Source: Reticulitermes speratus
Lineage: Eukaryota > Arthropoda > Insecta > Blattodea > Rhinotermitidae
DNA: 64,000 nucleotides
Assembly: GCA_021186555.1 (NCBI GenBank)
Contig: JAJKFL010000002.1
Span: 8,879,001 to 8,943,000 of the forward strand
Direction: 5' to 3'
Of this stretch, positions 1 through 11,830 are shown one piece after another; position 1 is the stretch's first letter; the number at the start of each line of letters is the position of its first letter. Under the pieces are notes generated by a model that worked only from the letters and a program-made list of their open reading frames with translations, ran no database searches and had not been told where the DNA came from. Both the position numbers and the translations under genes were made by a program.

Positions 1-25
1 TACTGCAGGTCAAGATGCACGGACA
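1..25 (+). repeat. possible tail remnant of a hammerhead unit
   Basis: The stretch TCAAGATGCACGG matches the one-sided tail of the inverted-repeat units at 30.4, 30.9 and 58.6 kb. The rest of the unit would lie outside the window to the left, so this is only a suggestive edge match. Confidence 0.3.
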
Positions 26-189
26 TACAAATACACTGTATAGGGGATTAATGGCACACACGAAACGTCTGATAGGCACAATTAATAGCACACCTCTTGA
101 AAGAAAGGAAGAGAAAATTAAATCGTAGGTATTAAAAGAGCGTAGCTAAAGAACATAAAATTTGAAACTAACGTTGTCGCTGTGCTTAC

Positions 190-445
190 GTCACAATTAA
201 TCCGCGGAGACCTGAGGGAGAGCGGAGGTGTAATTGCAGCATTGTTCACGTTGGCGCTGGACGGAAGTGAACTTTCAGTTTCATATCATGGCCGCTTTAC
301 CCCCGGGATGGGACCTCATTTCTCGTTAGTACCTACTGAACAGAAGGCTGGGTCTGGACCCAGTGGGGAAGGTAAAAATTTCTGGCCCCAGCCGGGAATC
401 GAATCCAGATTTTCAGTAGTCACTATACTTACTGAGCTGTTTTAT
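190..445 (-). repeat. SINE S2 copy, reverse strand
   Basis: On the minus strand this reads as a tRNA-like B box (GATTCGATTCCCG), a body with CCCACTGGGTCCAGACCCAG, then GGGGGTAAAGCGGCC. That order and wording match the S2 copies at 32.4, 47.7 and 60.4 kb. It is diverged, with a poor A box. An open frame across it is incidental. Confidence 0.6.
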
Positions 446-869
446 CATAGTAATTACATTATACTAAATGTAAAATGAAGGATAAATAAAAACACAAGAC
501 TGAAGAAAGGAGAAAGGAAAACGAGGAAACTTGGTTAAAATTCACAAATTTCGGAGACAGGAAAAGGCAATAACCATATGCACAAGGTCTGTCTGACGTC
601 ACATTGTGATATCCTGTGGAACCCGTTGCGAACATCTGAAGAGCAGAATTCCGTATTGCTGAGACGAAGCCTGTGGGGCGGCCGCCCAGTACCGCACATT
701 CAAAGGGGCAGCAAAATTTGTTGAAAAATAAGCACTTTAAATGGAAAAAAAAATCAGTTTTTTGCCCTCAAAAAGTTTTAAATGGATGAATCAAATGAAG
801 GTAAAATCAATTTAAAACTTGACTTTTCAAGTTCTTAATTCCTGTTAGGGCGTCAAAAGTCTAGCTACA

Positions 870-985
870 TCGCTGCCCCGCGGTTAAAGTGGCTAGGACG
901 TCAAGCTGATCATACGCTGCCATGTAGTACTGAACTTAGGAATGCGTGGAGCTATCCTCCACTCCACCGCTTGTCTTCAAATCAT
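870..985 (+). repeat. SINE S2 3' body fragment
   Basis: The text runs GGTTAAAGTGGCTAGGACGT, then CATGTAGTACTGAACTTAGG, then GTGGAGCT and a pyrimidine-rich CCTCCACTCC. These follow the order of the S2 3' half (AAAGCGGCCGG, CTAGTGCTGAGTT, GTGGAGCTCTACCTC). No head is seen, so this is a truncated old copy. Confidence 0.4.
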
Positions 986-989
986 GGAG

Positions 990-2630
990 CTTAACTAAAA
1001 CAAGGATTGTTTTGCATGTACATCAATATGAAGGTGGGGGCGATACTTACCCGTTTATATCCGTCGCTGAAGTCATCAAGATTGGGACAATAAGGACTGG
1101 ACTTGCTGGAAGGCATGATGGTACTGAAATTCGTGGCGAAACTGTCGTTGAACTCCATCTTGTGTCAGTCAAGTCACTGTGTCGTTCCAGCGATTATCAA
1201 CGCGTATTCTGTGATTCCAAAGCTAAATTATTGTAGGTAAATGTCTCACACCTGGATATTAATTTACGTATTCGCCTACAACAACAGTAAGAATAGACTG
1301 TCTTATTCTTCCTATGATATCCTGAATGTGTCTGTTGAATATTCGAGGTGCAGCATAAATATCCTTTGATTCTTTTTTTTTTTATTTATTGCTGCAATAT
1401 GAATTGTTTCCCGATTTCCACACAATATACAGTCATATGCCTAAGACCAGTTTGTCGCTTCAAAAGTGCGCCTTTTTCTTGAATTTTAATATAAATATAG
1501 GCACATATATATATATATATAGTATTACAGCAGCATTTTAGAAACAGAATTTAAAATCTGGTTTGACAGTCGAGTGTACACTACGCGTAATATCAGTCAG
1601 AGGAACTTGATGTTATATTTAGTTACAAAATACGGAAGATGAATCACAAAGGCCTGTCATCTAAACAGTAAGCAACACGTTGAACTGTAACTGATGCGTT
1701 TTTGTTTTCGTTCCACACCCACTGTAACGAAATGTATAGCTGAATCTTTCGTACCGGTAACGCAGATTACACACGCCAGTCCTTCAGAGAGAAAGTTATA
1801 TAACTTAGTTGAAGTATTTTATACCTTCATGAATGTCCCGAGCAGGAACCTGAGTTCAGTCACCTTCTGGTTATACACCGAACTCACTGTATTACTCCTC
1901 TTCGTATTGACGCCTTAATGAAACATTTCTGCGAATGTCACACGCTTTTCAAAATGTTTTCTATTTTCTTTTTTTTTTTCCTTTGTACGGAACGATAAAC
2001 GCGTTTGTCAATAGAATGTAATAGTTATGCCATCCAAAACAACTGCATAAAGTCTGAATGTGAATATGCGATGTTGTGCAGTACACAATACACGACAGCT
2101 ATTGAATGTCCTACAAGTGCTTCTCTCTTCAGCGTTCCAATTTGCACATGTACAAACGCACTTGCGGATTTAGAGTTTACACACTGAATTTGAAAGTAGA
2201 GTTATTGTTATGTATGTTGTTGGTAAATCTAAGGCGATGTCCTCATTAAGCTCTGTCGATAAACTAACAGGTTTATTATATTTTCAAAGTGGAATACTTT
2301 ATCTTGAAACCGAATTTGCTGAAGTATCTTTAGGTTATTTTCGCAAATTATCTCCCGCCTTGTATAAGAACTGAAGTTCTTTTATTAGACGTTCACTCAC
2401 TACGTTCAGAATATGGATGCTGAAGAGGCTATTCACAAGAAGAAATGGAGCATTGCGATGTGGCAGCCTCTCTGTTCTGGGTCTACACTTCAAGAACGCG
2501 GGTAGAATGCAGAACAAGGAAGGGACACTTGTTGCGTCATTCAGCGCCCTCACCGCCTCGCCTGGAAAAGAATCAACAAGAAAACATTAGAGTGTCTTCA
2601 GATGGGAGCCTAGGTCAGTCATTTAATATA
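990..2630. other. unannotated AT-rich stretch
   Basis: I see only short open frames without codon-like character, a short (TA)n near 1506-1520 and T runs near 1374 and 1968. No repeat family of this window is recognised. Confidence 0.5.
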
Positions 2631-2634
2631 GTGG

Positions 2635-2850
2635 CTAGGCCACGGACTTGACGACCTGGGAAATCGTGATTTGACTCCCGACAAAAACGAAGACTTTTCT
2701 CTTTTATACATCATTTAGTCCGGCTCTGGGATCCACCCAGCTCCTAAACTATGGGTACTGGCGTAATTTTCCCTTGGGCGAAAGGCCTAGCGCGCAGGGC
2801 CTTCACACACTTCCACCTCAAATAAAGTTTAAGAATGCGTGCAACTGTAT
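2635..2850 (+). repeat. SINE S2 copy, diverged
   Basis: A decayed tRNA-like head (GGCTAGGCCACGGACTTGACG, then a weak B box GATTTGACTCCCG) is followed by TCCGGCTCTGGGATCCACCCAG and GGGTACTGGCG. These are diagnostic body segments of S2. The 3' end is diffuse. Confidence 0.55.
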
Positions 2851-2891
2851 GTCCACATACACATCCTCATGGTGCGTGTGTTTCAATAAGC

Positions 2892-3336
2892 AAAGCGACA
2901 ATATAATAATAATAATAATTCTTGGCTCAACAGCCCTGTGTGGGCCTGGGCCTCCTCTTGCCTCCTCTTGTCGAGGTTACTAAGTCATGCGCATTCATGG
3001 CAGCTGGTGACCGGCCAGCTAGCCGCGCTTAGTGTTCTATCGATCCTGATGTGCACGCCAGAGCCATCTGGCAGGCAGTCAGGAGACTTGGATGAGAAAT
3101 GGAGGCAATTTGGCTTACGCAACATTTTTATTCATGCCCGTAAGGTTCTTTTACATGCCGTAAATCTACGACATGGGACCGACGGCTTTACTTCCCCTCC
3201 GAAGGAAGTGGTGCTACGGATTTTTATCATCCTTAAAAATCCATCGACCTCGGTCGGGATCGAACCCGCGAACCTTGGGTCCAGTGGCGAGCACGCTAAC
3301 CACTAGTCCACCGAGGTCGAGAAAGCGACAATATAA
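2892..3336 (-). repeat. SINE S5, complete, with target-site duplication
   Basis: A complete S5 SINE on the minus strand. The tRNA-like head lies near 3240-3320 (minus strand: CTCGGTGGACTAGTGGTTAG, B box GGGTTCGATCCCG). The body contains CTTCGGAGGGGAAG and CATGCCGTAAAG-like text, and the 3' end runs into (ATT)n at 2900-2920. It is bounded by a perfect 15-bp direct repeat, AAAGCGACAATATAA, at 2892-2906 and 3322-3336, as expected for target-primed insertion. Its 3' segment (GGCCCAGGCCCA...) resembles that of SINE S1. Confidence 0.85.
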
Positions 3337-3339
3337 CTT

Positions 3340-4896
3340 ATACATTTACAACAGGAGAACTATTTATGTTTTATTTAAGGACAGTCGCAGTAGCTCCTGA
3401 TTAATGCATAATGATTAGGAAAGGATGTGCGAGGAAGATGTCGTGGCCAAGTTTTAGGTAAAATTCCGGCATTTGCTTGGAGAGGCTGAGGGAAACCAAT
3501 AAATACCGTATAAACCCAAACATATGGTAAGTTTTTTTTTTCGGAAATTTCATCAAATAAGGTAGAGGTCGCCTTTTAAGCGAGGCCTTCGATAACACTG
3601 TGCAGCTGTTAGTTCTCAATAAAGACATCATGCATAAAGTGACATGTCTATGTTAAGGAATGTGTTGAGTCATGTTCATACGGTACTTAAGCTGCTTTTC
3701 TGAAACTATGTTAATATTTTTACTATATTTTCTAAATTTTCTGAGCTATTTATCTAAATATTCCAATGATAGGCTTTGAGTCGCCTTATATTTGGGCTTA
3801 TACATTATCTCAATAAGGATTGCCGGATTCCAAGACGGCACATGAACCTGGGAACTCCCAAATAAAAAATGTTTGACACAATGTGTCCAGAAATTTACTT
3901 GTGCGCAGTGGGTTTCATAAACTCTAGTTGATGTATGAATGAACAAACCAACCGAATAACTAAGAGTGGAGACTTATCTTTAGGCATTGGACTTTACAAG
4001 TATTTTCTTATATACTAGAGTAGAGGACTGCTTACGGTGACGGATTTGGTTATGTTGACTGAAGGAGTAAGGAATGAACATGTTTATGGAAAGAGGTACC
4101 TATCTGGCAATAAATCCTTCTTAAATAAAGGTATGTTGTATGGATGTCTGGACACTGAACCTAGAAATCTGTGATCGCACTGACTGAAAGCCTTCGCAGT
4201 ATACGGAGAGTCGCCTCGGCTAAAGGTCACTGATAGGCCGAAGCGGGTTATGTCGCTTTTAAAAGATACACTGTAATTAGCATTAATGACTAAGGAAAGC
4301 CATGAGATACCAGAAGTGGAAATTAAAAAGTCCCGCATAGGATAATTTAGCTGACTATTAACGAATACACTACTTCCGATGTACAGGCTGTTTTCCTTGT
4401 TCTGAAGGGAACATAGCTTCCCTGTCTCCAAATCGGTTGATGTGTGCCAAACAGGTCAGGTGCAAACAAAAGGCATTCCCAAGATACTGAACTCTATCTA
4501 CACACTGAAATAGATTTCCAAAGACCCTGATGGCTTTGGGCCTTTGGAACCCTCTAGACGCCTTAACAGAGGGCAAGCGATGTTTTTCGAGATGTCGCTG
4601 ACAACTCGTCAGTCTCTTGACCAGGTGCTCAAATCCGTTGACACCAGTCGCCAGGTAACTGACGAGCAGCGGACAGCTTTCTCATATACCGCTAGGTTAA
4701 CTTAGCGAGATGGTGTCAGCATGTCGTTTACAAACAGTCTCAAGGGGACGGGGGAGACTACCATGAACCAAAGCAGCCCGTAGATATCTGTGGCGGATTT
4801 GAAGGATGATTGAAAGGTGCTGAATGAGATTCGAGGATAAGGTTTTGACCAGAAGTTTGTATACTCGTATTAAGGAACCTTTGCTTTTAAAGGCGA

Positions 4897-4940
<44 letters not shown>

Positions 4941-5140
4941 TCTCATAGCCTTTCATTACATGTAGAAAACACTCCTGTTAGCATTGAGATTTGTGCTGAC
5001 CCTTTCGTTAAGACGGGCCAAATGCTGCGTCGTGAGACCGGATCGGAAACGAAACTCCTCTTCACGCAACAGCCTGCACTCTGTCAGTGTACCCAGAACC
5101 TTACCAAGTAGGCTTATCTCAAAGAGCTTGCAAATCGTGC
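3340..5140. other. unannotated stretch
   Basis: No gene or known family is recognised apart from the CA microsatellite. Several overlapping open frames near 4084-4576 and 4824-5204 show no protein family I know. Part of 4.4-4.7 kb is more GC-rich than its surroundings but is unexplained. Confidence 0.4.
4901..4938. repeat. (CA)n microsatellite
   Basis: About nineteen AC dinucleotides in a row. It makes a spurious cysteine/valine or histidine/threonine open frame on either strand. Confidence 0.97.
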
Positions 5141-5149
5141 CGAGCAGAC

Positions 5150-5420
5150 TGATGACCAGATTAAAGAGGATGGGTTGGGCAGAGGAGAGAGGTGACACGC
5201 ACATTATTTATGGGAAAGCCTTGAAGGAAAGGGACCACTTGGAAGACCTAGGCGTAGGTGGGAGGATAATATGTAAGTAGATTTGAAATTAATATAATAG
5301 AAGCACGCGTGGACTGGATTTATATATCTCAGGATAAGGACTAGTGGCGGACCCCTCTGAACACGGTTATCAACCTTCCGTTTCAACAGAATATGGAGAA
5401 TTTCTTGATTAGCCAATAAA
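5150..5420 (+). pseudogene. LINE 3' ORF stub (reverse transcriptase C-terminus)
   Basis: Read with frame changes, the plus strand gives pieces like LGRPRRRWEDN (near 5238-5270) and LRIRTSGG, ending near CCTTCCG...AATATGGAGAATTTC. These match the C-terminal tail of a non-LTR retrotransposon ORF2 (the GRPRRRWEDNI / DRDQWRALVN / NLRVP block). The copy is short and carries stops, so it is a 5'-truncated dead fragment. Similar stubs lie at 11.4, 26.8, 48.3, 49.7 and 57.1 kb. Confidence 0.65.
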
Positions 5421-5518
5421 TTTTCATCTCTTCAAGAAGGACTCTGCTTCATAAATTTTGTTACTTAGTAGCAGTGCCTACCGTGCAAGCATTTACATGA
5501 GATCAGGCAGTATATTAA

Positions 5519-5700
5519 CTGGGTTACGGGCCGGACGACCGAGGAATCGAACTGATAAAGTTCGATTTCTCGAAAGCATGCAGACCGGCTCAATGGACGA
5601 ACCAACCTCCTATTCTTGGGCAACGGGGACTTTTCCTGCAGATAAAGCAGTCGGGGAGTGCAGCTGGCCACTCATCCGCATCTAGTGCGTGCGTAGATCT
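5519..5700 (+). repeat. SINE S2 copy, 5'-shortened
   Basis: It starts in the head at GGGTTACGGGCCGGACGACCGA (S2: CTACGGGCTGGACGG). It continues through GCAGACCGGCTCAATGGACG, CAACCTCCTATT, GATAAAGCAGTCGGGGAGTGC and CATCTAGTGCG, the S2 body in order. Diverged but clear. Confidence 0.6.
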
Positions 5701-5779
5701 TATTTCATTTCCTCCATATCGACCAATAACGCGGTTCTTCATTAAGCACAGGGAAAATTGACCTTTGCCTGTACAAGAG

Positions 5780-6010
5780 ACTGTCATTGCAACCATACTT
5801 AACCTCTTCGCTAACCCACAGCATTACACTATTTTCACACAGTTCTTTCTTAGCCGTTTAATATTATCATCCTATCTTTGGCTATGTATCCCATGTAGTA
5901 ACTGCCTTTCAGGTTTCCGTAACAAAATTATGTATGTACTATTCATATTTCCCATGTGTGCTCTATGTTCCACAAATTTAATTCTTCTCGATCTCTTTGC
6001 CTTATTTATA
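5780..6010 (-). pseudogene. LINE 3' ORF stub, reverse strand
   Basis: The minus strand contains AHMGNMNSTYI...LLRKPERQL near 5890-5970. It lines up with the GHVAQIGQNRNTYRK...HERSRQLERP text of the stub at 11.4 kb (the GHVARMGEERxxY / GKPEGKRPLGRP motif of ORF2 C-termini). It is much decayed. Confidence 0.5.
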
Positions 6011-7200
6011 TTAGGTGACAAGCACAAATGGCGAAGTGTCTGTTGCGTCTTATTACTTTGGGTCCTCAGCACACTCAATTAACTTCGTTCCCTTATGGCA
6101 AGAGACCGGGTTTTACGTTGTTACAAAACAAACAGAACTGCTCAGCCACCGAACTACAGAAGCTGATTGTTGTAGTCATCCTGTGCACATGCAGACCACA
6201 GTTGACACTGACAAACTCGACTGGCTGCCTTGGATACCACGCCCTCCTAATTAACCGGGGCCGGGCGTGGATTGCAACATTTTGCCTTCGGAAGCACGTA
6301 ACATCGGAGTACTTAATTGGTACACCTCTGTTCTGAGGCACTGCTATTAATATTGCTATGTTCTATCATAACTTATTGTAACTTATGGTTAACAAACGGT
6401 CTTGCGAAACAAATTTGTTTAACACATGGCAATAATTCAGGAGTTAGAATCTGCTCATACGAATTAAAACCTATATTAACGGTTTATAACTACCAATAAA
6501 TCACCAGATATACAGAGAACTGTCATGCTCTGATCCCTTAAAGTACGGAGATTACGATATATAGACCGGCCACATGTTTGAAATTAAGAGCAGGCTTTGT
6601 AGATTTTTTCCCCTAAAGAACTTAAACCAATTTGTTAATGTAATGAAGTGTAGTTTGTTTTCTTTGAGTTATAAATTAGTTCTAATAAATTACTTAGATA
6701 AATTAAAGACTTACGCTTGACGTGCCTTTATTTTAAAGTAAAAAAGCCAAGAATATTTGAGAATCCAAGTTTAAGTAAGGAAATTTGACGCTAATTTGTT
6801 ATACTTCTATGCATTTTTACGTAAAATGTATTAAATGAAAAAAATAATGGTCTAGTGGTCTTATCTGCTACAGAATTGCTTTATGGATTCAGATGAAATT
6901 TGGAATACAAGCTCACACTACAAAACTTCGATGAAACTTAAATTTAGCGTGTATCAGTTCAGTAAAATTTCTATTTTACGTTTATATGAAGGAATAATTG
7001 CATTTTGACACTTTTGTCTTCCTGCAGGAATTTGATATGTGGCCTATATATACAACAAAATGCCCCATTGGGAAACACAAAATTTATTTGAAACACTTTT
7101 CTGACGTGAATATTTAAGGAGATAGAAGGATTATTTTCTTAACCCGAAATAAGGTATGTGTGTTTACAACAAAAGAATGTAAATATATATTTTTCTATTT
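6011..7200. other. unannotated stretch
   Basis: No coding signal or named repeat is seen. The region becomes strongly AT-rich from about 6540. Short frames near 6028-6340 overlap on both strands and look random. Confidence 0.5.
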
Positions 7201-7204
7201 TAAA

Positions 7205-7345
7205 TTATACATAACCGTGCATTGAACAGTTAGATATGGTGATTAAAACCACAAATGCACACAAAGTTTATGAAAATATATTATAAACGTCGTAATACCT
7301 GCTACATGTTTCGGTCACTCATGTGGCCATCGTCAGGGAGGTGCA
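7205..7345 (-). mobile_element. hammerhead unit, single arm with tail
   Basis: At 7298-7343 the minus strand carries a hammerhead-like motif: CTGACGA, T, hairpin GGCC...GACC, GAAACATGTA. Upstream on the plus strand, ACCGTGCATTGA at 7208-7221 is the tail motif (complement of ATGCACGGT), followed by arm sequence with AAATGCACAC. No matching second arm is seen within a few hundred bases, so this may be a truncated or single-arm copy. TSD not identified. Confidence 0.65.
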
Positions 7346-7551
7346 TTACGAAGAATAAATACATTGAGATGTTACAAAAGTTTGTGAACTCATGCACGTG
7401 TAAAATATTAAATATTAAAATTATATTGTATAAAATACGTATTACAGCTTAAAATACGGATACAAGTTTAATTCTGTATGTAACAAATAATGTATGTAGA
7501 CAGTATGTGTGTCGCCGCCATCCAAGCAGAGGATTGCTGATATTACTGTAT

Positions 7552-7585
7552 CGGCCAACCACACTGAGTCCAGTGTGGTTGGCCG
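7552..7585. repeat. 34-bp perfect palindrome
   Basis: Two 15-base arms, CGGCCAACCACACTG and its exact complement, separated by AGTC. It could form a cruciform or be a symmetric protein-binding site. It is not part of a recognised element. Confidence 0.8.
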
Positions 7586-7599
7586 AATTCTGTCAATCA

Positions 7600-9030
7600 A
7601 TATTGTGTTTGTTGTAGCAGATTGATCAATGTTAATCACGGATCTTTGGAAGCGACACCTGGACTCACTTCTCCAAACTATTGATCTTTCACTTCTAGAC
7701 GTTCATTAATGTCACATCTGTACTTTAGGCTTGAAATGGATAACCCGAGTCCTAACCGTTTAAATGCAGAAATGACTCACTATATTATAATATTCTAATT
7801 ACGTTTTCTTCTCCTGTTTGATCTTTTGCTCCGAAGTTGGTATGCTTGCGTAAAGGAATGCTGGGGGTTCTGTTTGACAGCACTAGTTGTGAAGACGACG
7901 CCATAAACTACAGCACATAGAGTGTTTATTGTGAAAACATTTCTTTAATGTGAAAGTGTGGTTCAAGAGCAAAGAAAATAACGACGCCTTAATTTTTGTG
8001 GCCCTTCTTCAAGATCCTGTTTAATAACTTTGGTAAGAAAGAACTGAATAAATTGGTTGTGTGTTAGATAACCTCAAAGACGGTGCTGGGAATTTGGTGA
8101 AAGCGTACAAAGTGTGATAGAAAGAGTTTGAAGAAATTCAAGGAAGTCAGTATATCGTCTCTGTTTAACAGGGTGACATTACTATTGGAAAAAAACCTAT
8201 ACCGTAAGGTTTTAAGTTAGGACTTACAGACGATTCCTTACAGAATTGCGATTTTTCAAACGTTAATTGATCGCGACAAATATCGCCAGTTAGAATTTTG
8301 TCGTTTATTGGCTGATTTCTTTAAATCAAATAGCAATATTCTAGACTAAATTTAGTGTACAGTTTATGCCTTTTTTTATCTAGATGACATGAACATAGAC
8401 GCCAAACGGTTAGGGGAAAAATAATCCAAATGCTTTATGCAGATGCTCATCCAGCACAGTGTATGTGTGGGTCAAGGTTTACTGAGGAGGCTGCGAAATC
8501 TAAATGTCATAGGGTAGGTCTGAAAGAGAGTTTTGTTCCTTTTTTACAGGACTGCGTCGTGATATGAATGAAATATTAAAAAAATTTTAGCAGGTCCTGA
8601 CACACACACACACTGCCATTACTATTCGGGACATTGTAAACACCCATTTATATGATTTAGTATTTTCAACAATTTTTTCTGGTACATTTAGAGGAAGGCA
8701 GTTTGGCCACCATCCTATGCTGACATTAAAATTGTGATGATATTTTGAGGGTTTCTTTAAGGATCTTATTTATAATAATGGTCCACCGAAACACCGCAGT
8801 TATGTGAAAGTGAAATGTGCACAGTCACTAAAAATGCTGCTACAGGTCTTTTGAAGTAGACACTTAAAAAGTTTCTACTTGTGTTTACACTGTGTTAATA
8901 ATTCGCTCGGTGGGTATATTGAGCAAGTTCTGAAATAAATTAAGGTCATTAGTGCACATACCAAACACATATACGAAACTAACTTTTGTGTAAATGAGTT
9001 CGGTTTTTTAAAGCAAAAGTAAAATAACCT
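7600..9030. other. unannotated AT-rich stretch
   Basis: No gene, SINE or LINE text is recognised. A short CA run near 8600 is the only simple repeat. Confidence 0.5.
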
Positions 9031-9039
9031 AACACATAA

Positions 9040-9680
9040 AAGAATAATTCAGTCAACAAAATTATATTTTTATTATAAAACAATACCTATTTTCACATGT
9101 TTTAACCTAAGAGGTCATTATCAGGCGAGAATTATATGATATATAAAAGGAAGGTAAATGCAAGTTTGTTTTCGTGAAAGAAATCGCTTTCTTACAAAAA
9201 TCTTTTGTTGTTACGATTTGTTATGCTGTATAAAAATGTATTTAACATTACCTGCATTGTATACACTGTGAACATCTCTTATGTGCGTTGTTGAGTTATT
9301 ATAAAACCATTTTTCTGTTTAAAGAATTTCCAATTTTGTGTGATTTAAAGACTGCAGATAATGAAAACCTTCTGTATCGATTTTATCATATTAAAACTAG
9401 CTTAGTCTCTTGTATATTTGTGTGGCATTTATTAAAGTATAAGTAGTTTGTATGTTGATCTACATACGTAATTTTTACCGCTTTACAAATCGTAACAACA
9501 GAACGTCTTCGTAAGGAAGATATATCTTTCACGAAAACAAAGGTCCATGTACCTTCCTTTCACATACGAGTATGGAATAATTTTCGCCTGATGAAGTTGG
9601 AATATGCGGCAAACTATAAAAACAGACATTGATTTTATAACAAAAAGAAAGTTGTGTTCAGTGAATTATACTTTGATATA
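9040..9680. mobile_element. old hammerhead unit, inverted pair
   Basis: A decayed motif on the minus strand at about 9092-9126 (complement CGCCTGATAATGACC...AAAACATGTG) faces one on the plus strand at about 9583-9625 (CGCCTGATGAAGTTGG...). Just inside them, arm sequence is shared in inverted orientation: AAGGAAGGTA...TTTTCGTGAAAG near 9150-9180 against CTTTCACGAAAACAAAGG near 9528-9545, and GTTACGATTTGT near 9212 against ACAAATCGTAAC near 9486. The cores are mutated, so this copy is old. Confidence 0.55.
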
Positions 9681-9856
9681 TTAAGCTACAGAAACGCTAC
9701 GAGATATCGTCCGTCAAAAAATAATACCAACCATTTCATACAGCTCTTCCAAGCAAAAGTAAAATGCTTCAAATAATTTAATATTTTTAATTGCAAAATC
9801 GCAACATGTTGCGACATAATTGTGCTGCCCTCATACCTGAAAGTTATTGCAGTCTG

Positions 9857-9980
9857 ACACTAATGAATATTAGCTTTACAATTCAGAGTACATTAAATAT
9901 TTAAAGCCAATCACCCTAACTAATTATTAATTTTGAATGTTTAATGTACTGTAAATTTTACAGCTAATACACATTAGTGT
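9857..9980. repeat. AT-rich stem-loop, MITE-like
   Basis: A left arm of about 45 bp starting ACACTAATGAATATTAGC is repeated in inverse complement at about 9936-9980, ending GCTAATACACATTAGTGT. The arms are imperfect, with a spacer of about 33 bp. There is no hammerhead core. It could be a foldback or miniature inverted-repeat element, but no TSD was established. Confidence 0.55.
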
Positions 9981-9984
9981 TAAT

Positions 9985-11120
9985 TTAAAGCAAAGGTCAC
10001 CACCCGAGGCTGACAAAATTTTTTCAAAATATATTGCTTATATAAACATAAATTTAATGAGTTGTTTTAAGTGTTTTATGCTTATGAATAATTGCATTAG
10101 ATGGCTGGATTACTGCTTTTTAATTTAAAATTGGCTAGCAGCATCCATAGAATTAAATATAGTTGTTTTTATAATACTGCAAAGTGATTGTTTAAATGAA
10201 GTGTGTGTAAAACTTAATATAATGACGACTTTCGTAAAGATGCTCTGCTTACACGTGGTTATGAATATCTACAGGCGAAACGTGGTTTTCCGCTGTGAGG
10301 AACGAATTATTACTTTGCAGGGTGGGAATGACAGGAATAAGGAGATAACGAGGAGCTTCATAATTTGTATTACACTTCGAAATTATTAGGGTAACTAAGG
10401 GAAGGAGGATTAAATGAATATTAAGTTACCACGTACGTGGGATATATTTCTATGTGGTACAAGGTTGTTGCCTTTTACGAGAAGAGCAAATTACGTTATC
10501 CTTTACAGCCGTCTCTTCTTTCTGAGATCCATGGATATTTTGATGCGAGTATCATGCGAGAAGTAAGTTACATCACGTCAGAACACAAAGCCATGTAGTT
10601 CATTAACCTACCGTTACGTATGTACCCGCATTACGAAGCAAATCATCCAGAAACTGGCGGTCGTGTGTTTAATTCAGCAGCTAGGCAGAGGCAGATAAAT
10701 AGCCAAGTCTGCTGCCAAGCACAGAAATAATAATTGATAAAAACTACATTACACACATCATCATGCGACCAGATTTTTGGCACAAGATTCTCTTTATGTG
10801 GTCTAATAACATAGATATGCACTAAATTTTGGATTTCCTGGTTCCTACCTCAGATATGTTGACAGCATCCACAGATATTTATTGCCTGCTGTTGGCAGTA
10901 GGTAGACTGCTGTTGGTATGCCTGGTGAAGCGATGTCTTGTATTGCTGTACTGTTTTTGAATGCGACTAAAATCCTCGATCACAATAACTTCGTTTTAAT
11001 TACATGGATATGTTCAGTTTCTATTATATTTTTTATTATAGAAAGAAAAACATTTCTTTGTTGGTGAAATTCAAAATTATCTTTTTCAGTACAGGAACCA
11101 GTTTACAGATCGCGTATATC
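9985..11120. other. unannotated AT-rich stretch
   Basis: No family recognised. Open frames of about 60 codons are at chance level for this length. Confidence 0.5.
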
Positions 11121-11126
11121 TACATA

Positions 11127-11375
11127 AAACGTACTAATTATAAGTTTTAAAACTTTCGCGGCGACTTGATTCAATATAGTCTTCTCGGGCGCACAGCCGC
11201 GTCAATTCGTTTGAATACAACGTTTCGGGGACTAGCTCCGTCCCCATCCTCAGGCAAAACTGATTTAAATCAGTTTTGCCTGAGGATGGGGACGGAGCTA
11301 GTCCCCGAAACGTTGTATTCAAAAGAATTGACGCGGCTGTGCGCCCGAGAAGACTATATTGAAACGTACTAATTA
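11127..11375. mobile_element. 221-bp palindromic hammerhead unit, copy 1
   Basis: The unit occupies 11141-11361 between perfect 14-bp direct repeats AAACGTACTAATTA (11127-11140 and 11362-11375). A 29-nt tail (11141-11169, starting TAAGTTTTAAAAC and containing CTTTCGCGGCG) precedes two arms of about 97 bp, 11170-11266 and 11267-11363. They form a near-perfect palindrome centred on TGATTTAAATCA. Each arm holds a hammerhead-like motif (minus 11212-11258, plus 11275-11321): CTGAGGA, T, hairpin GGGGAC/GTCCCC, GAAACGTTGTA. Apparent open frames on either strand are by-products of the palindrome. Its near twin is at 20047-20267. Confidence 0.85.
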
Positions 11376-11429
11376 ATTAAACGAATCCATGCAGTAAACT
11401 TCTTCTTAAACGACTAATATTTGCTTAGC

Positions 11430-11830
11430 TAGTAAGAAATTGTCGAAATTATATGAGATACAAATATTCATTACAAAATTCACAACAGCCAACCACTGGT
11501 CCCTATCAGTCACACGAATCCATTCCACAACTTCCATTCCCACTTCTTTCAGATCCATTTCAGTATTTTCCTCCAATCTATTCCTCGGTCTTTCAAGTTG
11601 TCTGCTTCGTTCATGTTTTCCCACAAATTTCCTGTATGTATTTCTGTTCTGTCCTATTTGTGCCACATGCCCCACCCATCTAATCCTCTTTGATTAGAAG
11701 TTTCTCGTTACGCACCTTTCTCCTGACTCCTGTTATGACCCTCTTCTTGCACAAACATTCTGTTCAACGCCGAATTCTCAAAGACCGTCACTGGACGTAC
11801 ATTCTTCCTTTTGGGGTATAACCCGAGCTT
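11430..11830 (-). pseudogene. LINE 3' ORF stub, longest protein match in window
   Basis: The minus strand encodes, with one or more frame changes, RPVTVFENSALNR near 11770-11800, then MGHVAQIGQNRNTY, then LERPRNRLEENTEMDLKE, then VTDRDQWLAVVNFVMN (11430-11675). This is the C-terminal block of a non-LTR retrotransposon ORF2: VFENxxLRRI, WAGHVARMG, GRPRRRWEDNI, AQDRDQWRALVN. About 89 codons are open. The copy is 5'-truncated and dead. Confidence 0.75.

Noticed and set aside
4697-4936. Cysteine/valine repeat peptide
   Set aside because: Translation of the CA microsatellite.
11166-11372. Matching open frames on both strands at 11.2 and 20.1 kb, suggesting a conserved small protein (TFRGLAPSPSSGKTDL...)
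   Set aside because: Both frames arise because the arms of the palindromic hammerhead unit mirror each other. There is no other evidence for translation.
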